Made by a program: the position numbers and the translations under genes. From NCBI GenBank assembly GCA_905397405.1, contig CAJPVJ010000503.1:1-21155 (forward strand): a stretch of 21,155 bases of DNA. Reading direction: 5' to 3'. Shown here one piece after another: positions 10,432 through 20,229 of the stretch. Position 1 is the stretch's first letter. Every line of letters begins with the position of its first letter. Below the pieces are notes generated by a model. The model was not told where the DNA came from. It ran no database searches and was given only the letters and a program-made list of their open reading frames with translations. This DNA comes from Oppiella nova (Eukaryota; Arthropoda; Arachnida; Sarcoptiformes; Oppiidae).

Positions 10432-11510
10432 TAGGATTAGTATTAGTGAGTGTGTAATAAATTACTTCACAACCTATTGAATGAAAACTTTGTTTCTTTT
10501 TTGGCTAAAAATTGAAAATACATTATGAAACTAATAACTTATAAAGTGAACTGAATTTCAAACCAAATACTGATGGGGTAAACGAGAAACAAACGTGTAT
10601 TTTAAGCAAAGGTTTTTATTTTGCTTTTTTGTCCCCAAAAAATGTTTTCCACGAAAATTTAGGTTTTTGTTTGAAAAGCAGATCAATTGAGAAAAGTTTC
10701 ATAATTGTGTCTAAATTTATCAAAACAATCGTTTGTTAATAAATTATATATAATTAAAACACAAATTATATCTAAAAGCCTTTAATTAGTGTTAGTTTTA
10801 TGAAATATGTTGATCCAATCGATCACATATTTTGATACCTTTCTAGTGATTATCATTTTGATTAATAATGTGTTACATATAAACAAGTATTAGACTTTAA
10901 TTAACCTTATTTAAGAAAACAATAAATATTTGACTAAAACAATTGTTGCACAAAGAAAATGAATTTATAAATAGGATTAGTATTAGTGAGTGTGTAATAA
11001 ATTACTTCACAACCTATTGAATGAAAACTTTGTTTCTTTTTTGGCTAAAAATTGAAAATACATTATGAAACTAATAACTTATAAAGTGAACTGAATTTTA
11101 AACCAAATACTGATGGGGTAAACGAGAAACAAACGTGTATTTTAAGCAGAGGTTTTTATTTTGCTTTTTTGTCCCCAAAAAATGTTTTCCACGAAAATTT
11201 AGGTTTTTGTTTCAAAAGCAGATCAATTGAGAAAAGTTTCATAATTGTCTCTAAATTTATCAAAACAATCGTTTGTTAATAAATTATATATAATTAAAAC
11301 ACGAATTATATCTGAAAGCCTTTAATTAGTGTTAGTTTTATGAAATATGTTGATCCAATCGATCACATATTTTGATACCTTTCTAGTGATTATCATTTTG
11401 ATTAATAATGTGTTACATATAAACAAGTATTAGACTTTAATTAACCTTATTTAAGAAAACAATAAATATTTGACTAAAACAATTGTTGCACAAAGAAAAT
11501 GAATTTATAA
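10432..11510 (+). repeat. 540-bp near-perfect tandem duplication
   Basis: Bases 10432-10970 recur at 10972-11510 at a constant offset of 540, with no indels. I count six substitutions: positions 10559, 10609, 10673, 10709, 10763 and 10774 against their partners 540 bases on. That is about 98.9% identity, indicating a recent duplication. Each unit is AT-rich, has no long open frame, and contains a short palindromic GATCCAATCGATC-type stretch (near 10811 and 11351). The unit starts at TAGGATTAG and ends at GAATTTATAA. Nothing in it identifies a mobile element: there are no terminal inverted repeats and no coding potential. Confidence 0.97.
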
Positions 11511-11861
11511 TTAATATGATTTTAGTAATAAAATGTTTGAAATATTTTGTTGCAGACTAGATATTTAAGTATTATATAACATTTATATCATTTAAAATAT
11601 TTCATGTTTTATAAGCATTTGAATTAAATTGAAGGACAAGTGAGGGATGAATTGACATTACAGTCAAACTGGAGTTTAGAAATGCTATAAATTTTTAAAT
11701 AATAGTTACTTTATATGTAAGTTAAGGTCACTTTTGTGTGCATTATTTTAATTCATGCATTCTTTGAGAAATACATAAAGACATCAAATATTTTATTTAT
11801 AAGTCTCATAAATAACCAAATTTTCTCCTTCAATGACTTTCACTCGGTTTGAGTATAATTT

Positions 11862-11863
<2 letters not shown>

Positions 11864-11893
<30 letters not shown>
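11864..11893. repeat. (GA)n microsatellite
   Basis: Pure GA array of about 30 bases. It lies in opposite orientation to the CT array at 12240-12273, so the two could pair as a hairpin in a transcript. Confidence 0.96.
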
Positions 11894-11897
<4 letters not shown>

Positions 11898-12237
11898 TGT
11901 AAAAGTGTTTTCTTAACTAAGAATTAAAAATTGTTTTCATAATAAATTATGAAACCCTAATCGATGTGTGAAAGTCTTGTTCACTATAACTCTTCGCACA
12001 ATATATCCGCGTTTTGAAAACATAAATACAAAATCACTTTCAATAAATAAATATATTCAGAGTCACACAAACTCGTGAACATTTTTTGTCTGTTTTCATA
12101 CGAATTATATGTGCAATGAGTTACTGAATGGAGAATTAATTCAATGCGCGAATAAATTATAGTAAATTATTTTCATTAAATATGAGTCGAGCATTGCATT
12201 GGAAAATTCAATAAGTCTTTATAGTCCATAATTCTGT

Positions 12238-12239
<2 letters not shown>

Positions 12240-12273
<34 letters not shown>
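12240..12273. repeat. (CT)n microsatellite
   Basis: Pure CT array of about 34 bases, the longest uninterrupted one in the window. Confidence 0.96.
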
Positions 12274-12277
<4 letters not shown>

Positions 12278-12550
12278 ACAGGTGTTTTCAATGTTAGAAA
12301 ATATAATAATTCTATTTTCATTTGGAAGAAAACATTTTTATTATTTGATTTTAATTTATTTTAAATGGTTCTCGAATTTCATATAAAACTTGATATGTTG
12401 TGCATTATTGCCAAAGAAATGTTACTTTTAATGATTTTTGCAAAATAGCACTTTTTATATTACCGGTATGTTTTATTGTTTTGAACATTTATTGGTGAGT
12501 TAAATCATTGTGCTTGTCTAATTATAATTATTTGACATTACAGAATATAA

Positions 12551-12802
12551 GTGATTCAAACTAAATTTTATTTATTTGAAAAATATATTCAATGTTGAAG
12601 TCATACATTGTTTGTAAGCTACTATACAAAAACACACAAAAAAATAAATTTAAAAAATTAATGAATATTAAATAACAGTGATTCAAACTAAATTTTATTT
12701 ATTTGAAAAATATATTCAATGTTGAAGTCATACATTGTTTGTAAGCTACTATACAAAAACACAAAAAAATAAATTTAAAAAATTAATGAATATTAAATAA
12801 CA
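12551..12802 (+). repeat. 127-bp tandem duplication (units R1 and R2)
   Basis: R1 is 12551-12677 and R2 is 12678-12802. Both begin GTGATTCAAACTAAATTTT and end ATTAAATAACA. They differ by a 2-base length change in the A/CA-rich tract (near 12634-12642 in R1). A third copy lies inverted at 13162-13288. There is no coding potential. Confidence 0.96.
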
Positions 12803-12851
12803 ATATATGATACTGTAATTTGTTGGCTAACTGAGTGCCGTATTTAAAAGT

Positions 12852-13168
12852 ATAATTTAATATTTGTATTGATGAGTTACTACAATACAACTAAATAGTT
12901 ATTAATTAAAATATTGACGTGAAGTCACAGCAAAATTATGATATCATCGCAATTATTAATCATAAAAACTAAAATGAAATCTTTAAAAAATAAGTTTTTA
13001 TGGTAAAACAGATTTTTAAGGTCAAATAAGATTTACTATTATTTTTTATTCTCTGAGGAGTTGTCATCATTAAAAATATTGTGTATCTGTTTTATATAAC
13101 TTCATGGCATCACTAATACCAGCGCCCACTCGGCTATAATACTTACACCAAATACAGTGCAGTTATTT
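12852..13168 (+). repeat. Block A, first copy of a 317-bp direct repeat
   Basis: It begins ATAATTTAATATTTG and ends AGTGCAGTTATTT. It recurs at 13289-13604 with a handful of substitutions and small A-run length changes (about 98% identical by eye). The last 7 bases (GTTATTT, 13162-13168) are shared with the inverted R unit that follows. No open frame or RNA is recognised. Confidence 0.95.
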
Positions 13169-13288
13169 AATATTCATTAATTTTTTAAATTTATTTTTTT
13201 TTGTGTTTTTTGTATAGTAGCTTACAAACAATGTATGACTTCAACATTGAATATATTTTTCAAATAAATAAAATTTAGTTTGAATCAC
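13162..13288 (-). repeat. Inverted third copy of the 127-bp unit (R3)
   Basis: Reverse-complementing this segment reproduces R1/R2 almost perfectly, differing mainly in the lengths of A runs. It ends at TTTGAATCAC, the complement of the GTGATTCAAA start of R1. R2 and R3 face each other across about 359 bases, forming inverted arms that could fold into a long hairpin in RNA or single-stranded DNA. Confidence 0.95.
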
Positions 13289-13604
13289 ATAATTTAATAT
13301 TTGTATTGATGAGTTACTACAATACAACTAAATAGTTATTAATTAAAATATTGACGTGAAGTCACAGCAAAATTATGATATCATCGCAATTATTAATCAT
13401 AAAAACTAAAATGAAACTTTAAAAAAAAAGTTTTTATGGTAAAAAAGATTTTTAAGGTCAAATAAGATTTACTATTATTTTTTGTTCTCTGAGGAGTTGT
13501 CATCATTAAAAATATTTGGTATCTGTTTTATATAACTTCATGGCATCACTAATACCAGCGCCCACTCGGCTATAATACTTACACCAAATACAGTGCAGTT
13601 ATTT
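13289..13604 (+). repeat. Block A, second copy
   Basis: Direct repeat of 12852-13168, joined without any spacer to the end of R3 and diverging after CAGTTATTT, where the sequence continues TGTGGAG. The arrangement R1-R2-spacer-A-R3(inverted)-A suggests a fold-back or template-switch event and not independent insertions. Confidence 0.95.
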
Positions 13605-13778
13605 TGTGGAGTAGTTTTTGAGCATAATTTATAATTTTAATGATTTATTTTAGGTTTACTTTAAACATATTTTTAGAGAAATTACTAGTCATTAGGCAAT
13701 GATTGGCTATTTAAAAAATATATTAATTTATTATAATTAGTAACTTAAAACTTTTATGTGACAAACAATTTTTAACCC

Positions 13779-13803
13779 GAGAGAGAGAGAGAGAGAGAGA
13801 GAG
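13779..13803. repeat. (GA)n microsatellite
   Basis: Pure GA array of about 25 bases just to the right of the rearranged block. No comparable array is seen in the remaining 7.3 kb of the window. Confidence 0.96.
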
Positions 13804-14441
13804 CATTTTAAAAATTCAAAACTAAAGTTATATTGAGTCGTCCCTTTAATGGTGACTAAAAAAAGCTATTCAATTATATAATTGCCGTTTTTATAAACAT
13901 TACAATCGATTTTTATTTTTTAAAACTCAAAAAACGTTACGGTTTTTGTGTTTCGAAATGAATGATCGATTTAATTGTATACAAAAGAAAACATTTTTTA
14001 TGATTACTCTCAATAATGGTTAATATAGTGTATATAATGCAGTTTTTCATACGATTATGTGATTGTATAAGATGTGGAAGAATAGTAGAGATAATTGAAT
14101 TTTGAACTTGAATTCAGAGATCAATTATAAGACAATGACTTTTCCATTTGCTTTTTTCACTCTCATATCTATTATCAATTGAATCTTTTATTTATAAATG
14201 TTTTCTGAGACATAATTCTAGTGAATCTCTACAGACTTTTGACTATTACTTGACTTCAAAGAGCTTTAAAAGTGATTTGTTTGCTTCAAATCCGGTCGAA
14301 AGTGGCAAAAACCGATCACTTATTTCATACACAGACAGTAAAGTCTGATGACTTAGACTGTATGCCATAATACGTGAAACAAATGATGCGAACAGCCTTT
14401 TGGTGGGCAACACGTGCATTGGTATGACCTCTGGCCGGAAG

Positions 14442-14612
14442 TCATATAATACATATGTGTGCAGCCAAACTAACTCCTCTGAACCCCCGCCCCCTAATAG
14501 ACCACAAAACTGTCTCTTCTCTGTATTTTGGTGTTACAGATGACGGCTTTGTATCGTATATCACATCCGTCGCTGTCATATACGGCAAACCATTACTATA
14601 TGTTTCTATCAT
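14442..14612 (-). CDS. Uncertain open frame in a higher-GC intronic island, minus strand
   Basis: A minus-strand ATG at 14612-14610 opens 56 codons to TGA at 14444-14442. The product begins MIETYSNGLPYMTATDVIYD and ends AAHICII, with mixed polar and basic residues and no recognised domain. The underlying DNA (about 14390-14600) is clearly richer in C, G and CpG than its surroundings, which is why it is listed. The two plus-strand frames over the same bases are also open for long stretches (14455-14649, and a frame starting at ATG 14542 just after a TTACAG acceptor-like sequence), so strand and coding status are unresolved. A regulatory element, an alternative exon or a relic are all possible. 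Low confidence. Confidence 0.13.
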   Translation of the reverse strand: MIETYSNGLPYMTATDVIYDTKPSSVTPKYREETVLWSIRGRGFRGVSLAAHICII

Positions 14613-17600
14613 ATTCTTCACATGTCTTCAGATTTATGACAAACAATAGTCAGTTGTGTCTTAAAGTGTTTTACTATGCAATCGCATAATTGAATGGATG
14701 GGTATGTGTGGGATGGATAACAGTCTCCCCACTCATGCCAATCCTCTCTCCATAAACTGAATTATTATATTTACAATATTTGTATCCATTTATAGCGCAG
14801 ACATACTATTTGTTTGTTTGTTTTGTGGAACTCCTTCTAAATGTGTCTTAAGATTGCATTTTCCGTAGAAATACCACAAGAAGTGATCTATTGTTTATCG
14901 ATTTTATTATTATAATTATCCCATATTTATTCAACAAATAATATGGCATTGATTTTAAAATACGATAACCTATTGATCAATAAGTTTATTGCGGCTTTTA
15001 TTATGGTCTAGAAAATTAAAATTATTTTAAACAACATTTTCAATTATTATTTTGTCAAAGTTTCCAAATTCTTTATCAAACATCAATTTCCTAAACACAT
15101 ACAAAATCCGGTAACTTTGCTATAAATAATATGGTTTATAAGGTATTATGTGTTGTGTATTGCAATACCTCTCAAAAGTAATGCATTAATTGATTGCTTA
15201 AGGTTTTTAGGTCTAAATATTTGTCTGAAATAAAATACTATTTAGTTTTCAATTAGGTTTTAGTTTCAAAGTTTGTGCCATAAGTCATAGATAAGAGAAA
15301 TTCCGAACAAAAAATAGAGCGGATATTCTCAATACAATTAAGCTATAAAACGAGCTTAAAATATAAACTAAAACTTTTGAGACTTTATTACTCTCATAAT
15401 TGAATTGTTATTTAAGACATTAGAAAATGGGATTAACTCTGCAATTGAGAGTAAAATATCACATCAGAAGACGTCTATTAAAGTGATCTCTACTGTCGTG
15501 ACGTCTAATGATTTACGAGTGCTTTAAATACTACTAAATATAAGTCTTTTATTGCTTAACATTACATACGATTCGTTGAAGGAAAAGGATCGGCAATAAA
15601 TTGGCTGATCATTGAGTGTATTAATAGTAATTTACACCATAATTATAATGATAGCTCAACGCATAAATTCCTTATACGTGAGTAAATAAGTAATATTACA
15701 AAAAACAGACATGTTTTACAAAATATAATATGTTAATACAAATTCCTATTATTTTAACGTATACTCCAAGAATTTTCTAAAGTGACATTCAATGCCATTG
15801 TATTTACTAAAGTGTCACTTACATCACACAAACTCCTATTGTCTATAAATTAAGTTTTTATTTATTAATCTTAACATTTAATTTGCTAGACTTTAAAAGT
15901 ATTAAGTGTTTTAGTGTTTTACTACTTTATAACCATTAGATCATATCCTACGCCCCTTTGTTTTGATGAATTAGCTATTAATATAATGTTAGCGCAAAAC
16001 ACTTAACTCTTTATTCATTGAACAATAGGCAATGGGGTCCGCATAGGGAATGGTAGCTCATTTCCCATCGTATTTATGGAAAACTAGTTTCTACCAAAAA
16101 AAATAGTTTTTTATTTATTTTAGTACTTTTTATTTGTATTTGTTGATGTAACGCGAAAAACTAATTATGAAGTATTGGTGAAAAAATATCTGGGTCTTAT
16201 GTAGTCATTTGGTTAGTCAAATAACTACCAGTGATGCCAAACAGACAAACCCCTAAACCATTAATACTTTGTTTCAATGCTATTGTGATGGACCGCATAC
16301 TATGTGTAAACAATAGTTACGAATAACTTTTAATATTGTTTTTTAAATTACATTCACAATAAATATCCAGAAATACAAACCACACATAAAAAGCATTTCA
16401 AGAAACATCAAAATTATTGATATTTATTTGATTGTAATTTAGTACAGGATTTGAATCTTTGTTCTTTTTATTGTTTTTCAATTCAATGGACTATTTAATA
16501 AATGTATTGAATTTCAAGTTCAAGTCCTAAATATAAGCCGATTTTACCTTTAATTGCATTTTTTATGTCAGAAAAAATCAATTTTCTATCAGATTTTGTG
16601 CAAAATTTGGTCTCATTTTTCATATGAATTATTATTATTATATTTTTCGCATCAATTTCTTATTATTCATTGCATTACATAAGTAATCGATTCTTTGGTT
16701 ATGTGATGATTATGACTACAAACACAAGCATCTCATGAATCGGTTAGTCATTGATTAGGACGAGAGTAGTGCCAAAAATCCGGTTTTTGAAGGTTTTGTC
16801 TTTGCATTCAGTTTTTTGGTGTTGTTTTCGGTTATCGATATATCTGTTGAAGAGATCATTATTAATGTAATTAACAGTTGGAGTCTCTCAACCCTCTCAA
16901 TACCCTCCCATACAAACACACACTCGTTATGTCAGTCGAGTTTCAGTTGTGTTTTAAGCTAGAAGTCACTCAAAATACCGGTATCTCTAATCATATGATG
17001 ATTATTATGAACGGGTATTGTCTGAGCTATTAATGGTTATGTGAATTGAAATGTGAAACGTCGGCTACAATTGAATAACTGGGTATTGGATGTCATACAC
17101 CATACCATTACACCGTTTCTTAATGTCTTGAGACAAACGTATTATTAACAGTATTGAATGACAACTGTATTTAAGTATATGCCTAATAATAGTGTTTAAT
17201 AAGAAATTGATACATATTTTGTTAAATCAAATCACAAATTATGAAATAAGTGGTGCATTATATTTCCTGTATTTTCTCGTAGAAAAATCTTATTTCGTTT
17301 CGTTATCATTGACTTCAAAGTATTGAATTACTTATTCCTAAAAACTTATCATTTATAAGTTATCACTGATTTTAATTGTCAACTCTTTTGATAAATAATG
17401 TCATAAATATTGACATTAGTTTACTCGTGAGAGGGAGAGTTGGTGTTTGTTATGTTTGTGTATATTCTGAACCAAATTCATAAAACAGTTATCAAACAAA
17501 TTCTGTACATAAAGATTAATATGATATTTATTTAGTGTGTATTTTGTGTGACATTAATTTATTGCTATTTATTTGTGTGTAAAACTCATTTTTGTGGAAA

Positions 17601-18020
17601 AAGAGGTTTCGTAATCACTATATAAATGGTAAGCAGTCGATGGAAATCATATATTTATGGTATAACTCATTGAATGAATGGAAAAATGTATTCACGAATG
17701 TGTTTGAGTACGGAATCGGTTTATTAACCTCAGAGACAATGCACTATATCTTCAAAAAAAATATCAAATATGTTTAGTTTAGTTACGCTTTTCATGTATT
17801 CATATGCACTACGATTACAATCACTTTTTTCTATACAAATCACTGTTTATTTTCAATTTTTTCTGATCTACCATTCATTTACACACTGTGTCTATCGTTT
17901 ACTTTTGAAAATTCTTCATCAGTTAATGACTTGCCTTATGATTATGTCTACAGTCACTGACCACTGAATGAATGCCATAATTAATTGAATTAATTTGTAT
18001 TTCACTATAAAACAGTTTTC

Positions 18021-18273
18021 AATGTAGTCTATTTGAAAACATAATTAAATTAGAATTAATTGAAATATTTTATTTAATACAGTATTTGTTTTCCTATTTC
18101 ACCGCAAAATAAGTGTTTTTAATAGAAAGATTAGAAAATAATTAATTAAATGAAGTCTATTTGAAAACATAATTAAATTAGAATTAATTGAAATATTTTA
18201 TTTAATACAGTATTTGTTTTCCTATTTCACCGCAAAATAAGTGTTTAATAGAAAGATTAGAAAATAATTAATT
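18021..18273 (+). repeat. 128-bp tandem duplication
   Basis: Bases 18021-18148 (starting AATGTAGTCTATTTG) recur at 18149-18273 (AATGAAGTCTATTTG). Differences are one substitution near the start and a short loss in a T run (GTGTTTTTAATAG versus GTGTTTAATAG). It is a simple recent tandem copy without coding potential, unrelated in sequence to the 127-bp unit at 12.5 kb. Confidence 0.96.
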
Positions 18274-20023
18274 GGTTTATAAATAGGAAAATAATTGAAA
18301 AATGGATTCGTTAGCGGATTCTCTCAAAACAATTTTGTTTCTTATGACCAGAAAATTCATTTTCTATGCTTTTGTTCTCATATTATATAAAAATAGCGTA
18401 AATATAATTAAAGTAATCATTAAAACAGGGCTGGAGTTGCCGTCATATCTAACATCGGACTTAATTTAATCACAAAAAACATGTTCTTTATCTCCAAATG
18501 TTGTGAAAGAATGAGATTTTTATGTGAAATAAGAGTTTATTTTAAGACTAGAGAAGAAATTGAAAATAATTGTATTTATTTCGTTAAAATTAGAAATCTT
18601 TTGCTGATTAGTGTGAATGTTATAACACTTTCACACTTTTTACAGCCAAACCCTACACTCGATGTCTCCAAAACTCATATTTTAAATGTTGACCCATTTG
18701 TGCAAATAATTTGTTTGAAAGGGTATTCATAGATTTGGTTTATAAATAATTTATTAATTCAGTGAACAAAGAATTTTCGTATACTTATTGAGAAATCTTG
18801 TAAATATTTATTGTTTCATAAAAGTATGCTTCAGTACTAAATTAGCTCGTCAACTTTATTATAGAAACACTTATCCACTGAATTATTTTGGGTTTTAATT
18901 TATTATGTTTTCAAAGAATCCTTTTATGAAATTCTCCGAAAATATTCAATATGTTTTTTGTTTGCAAATTCATTAATAATTTTTAAGTATAATATCGCAT
19001 TTCACACACATGTTGCCATATTTGTCGCAATCGTTTATCAATTAATTTATTACTCATTGATAAAGAATTTGATTTATTAAATTATTATCATTTTGATTTG
19101 TGTTTTAAATCAAATGATAAATAAGAATTACAATAAATTTTTCAGTATAATAAACTGTAAAATTTACAAATTTAAGTTTTAATAAAAATAATCTTATATT
19201 TATAAATGTCAAAAACACTATATTTTGTTGACACTAAAGAATGTCTATTAAAGCATATTATAATTAATTTGTCGGCCTTTCTATATAAGAGTGGGAATAT
19301 ATATAATCTTCAAAATAACTTGTGATAAATCAGTGAATATTTTCTCTTAATGTCTGACTATGTCTTACAGTTAATCGCAATTCAAGTGAGAGTTAAACAT
19401 AAAAGAAAAATACAATAATTATAACGTTTAGCGAAATAATCTAAGACTAAAAAGTCATGCTTTAGATGATTATGATTATGAAAGAAGTTTATAATAATTA
19501 CAGACTTCAGGGGAATAGTCGTCGGATAGAAGTTCATTAACTAAAGGGTTCGTTGTCTTAGGAAATGAGAGGGAAATATAAAACCAAAACCTCAGACCTT
19601 ATGTAGCGATCATTAGTGCAACAATTTTCTTATACATGCATTCATTTCATAATAATAACCAAAAGACATGTTTTTGCTTTTTATGTATAGAGAAGACCCA
19701 AATTATATGGAAAATTGAAATTTGATACAAATATTCAAATGAGTAACTGAAAGGGAAAGAGAGCACTAATTCATTATTTATAACGTTATATGAAAACAGT
19801 TTATTTAAAATTTAAATATCAAAACAAAAGAAGCAAATTATTTCGCTTATCATTAAGATTTGCAGTGCTTTTCATTCCTAAATCAAATCAAAACACATCT
19901 CAAAAACTTTGTTGTTTCGAGTGCTCTGCCTATCATTCAAATGCATATCACATATAATTTGCTTACAAATTATTCCTTCAAAACAAAATATGTCTAACAT
20001 TTGATTTACTTATCGTTGAATAG

Positions 20024-20229
20024 GAGTACGATTTGGAGCAGAAGATAGACCTGGAGATCAAGATGAGAGAGGGGACGACCAAACTGTTGGCCGCCTGTAA
20101 GCACTCCAATCAGACCCTCGAAGCGGCCAAATCTCTGCTCACATCCAACGAACGGATGATCGCATACATGAGTGAATTGCAGAGACGGAGGGCCACCGAA
20201 AGGCACCAAAATAAGGAGGACCTCAAGAT
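20024..20229 (+). CDS. RTKN-like: Rhotekin-like gene, exon 2: HR1/REM-1 Rho-binding domain
   Basis: The exon follows the acceptor AG at 20022-20023, enters in phase 0 and reads EYDLEQKIDLEIKMREG, then TKLLAACKHSNQTLEAAKSLL, then SNERMIAYMSELQRRR. These match the signature HR1 (REM-1) helix pair of the rhotekin family, where EIRMREG, KLLAAC, LEA.KSLL and YMGELQRR are highly conserved. HR1 is a short antiparallel coiled coil that in mammalian rhotekin binds GTP-loaded RhoA and blocks its GTP hydrolysis. Residues 66-133 of the predicted protein lie here. The exon ends AAGAT before a GTATGC donor at 20230, leaving a split codon (AT+G, Met134) completed by exon 3. Composition is strikingly higher in G+C than the flanking introns. 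The antisense frame at 20006-20239 is a shadow of this exon. Confidence 0.93.

Larger units (their letters stand above)
11511..12550 (+). other. AT-rich intron segment between duplications
   Basis: It contains only a GA array (11864-11893) and a CT array (12240-12273) lying about 350 bases apart in opposite orientation. These form potential 30-base inverted complements. No gene or RNA is recognised. Confidence 0.6.
3245..20023 (+). other. Intron 1 of the rhotekin-like gene (about 16.8 kb)
   Basis: Bounded by the GTAAGT donor at 3245-3250 and an AG acceptor at 20022-20023. It is AT-rich throughout and contains six of the eight GA/CT arrays, three separate duplications (10432-11510, 12551-13604, 18021-18273), a short CTAATAYCGGGGCTA repeat pair near 7.25 kb, and a higher-GC island around 14.39-14.60 kb. 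The stretches 3251-5700, 8160-10430, 14700-18020 and 18274-20000 show only AT-rich sequence with short chance frames and nothing I can name. No transposase, reverse transcriptase or RNA gene was recognised. Confidence 0.65.

Noticed and set aside
10432-11510. LTR pair of a small retroelement
   Set aside because: The copies are directly adjacent with no internal region, TG..CA ends or primer-binding site, so this is a tandem duplication.
12551-12802. CRISPR-like or satellite array
   Set aside because: There are only two 127-bp copies with no spacers, in a eukaryotic intron.
14148-14348. 66-codon plus-strand frame
   Set aside because: AT-rich, non-ATG start, no domain, no splice context.
17592-17967. 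Two overlapping 61- and 65-codon plus-strand frames
   Set aside because: Low-complexity AT translation with no domain; expected by chance in an intron this long.
18481-18732. 83-codon plus-strand frame beginning with ATG
   Set aside because: Composition matches the surrounding intron, and no family or conserved motif is seen; within the range expected by chance.
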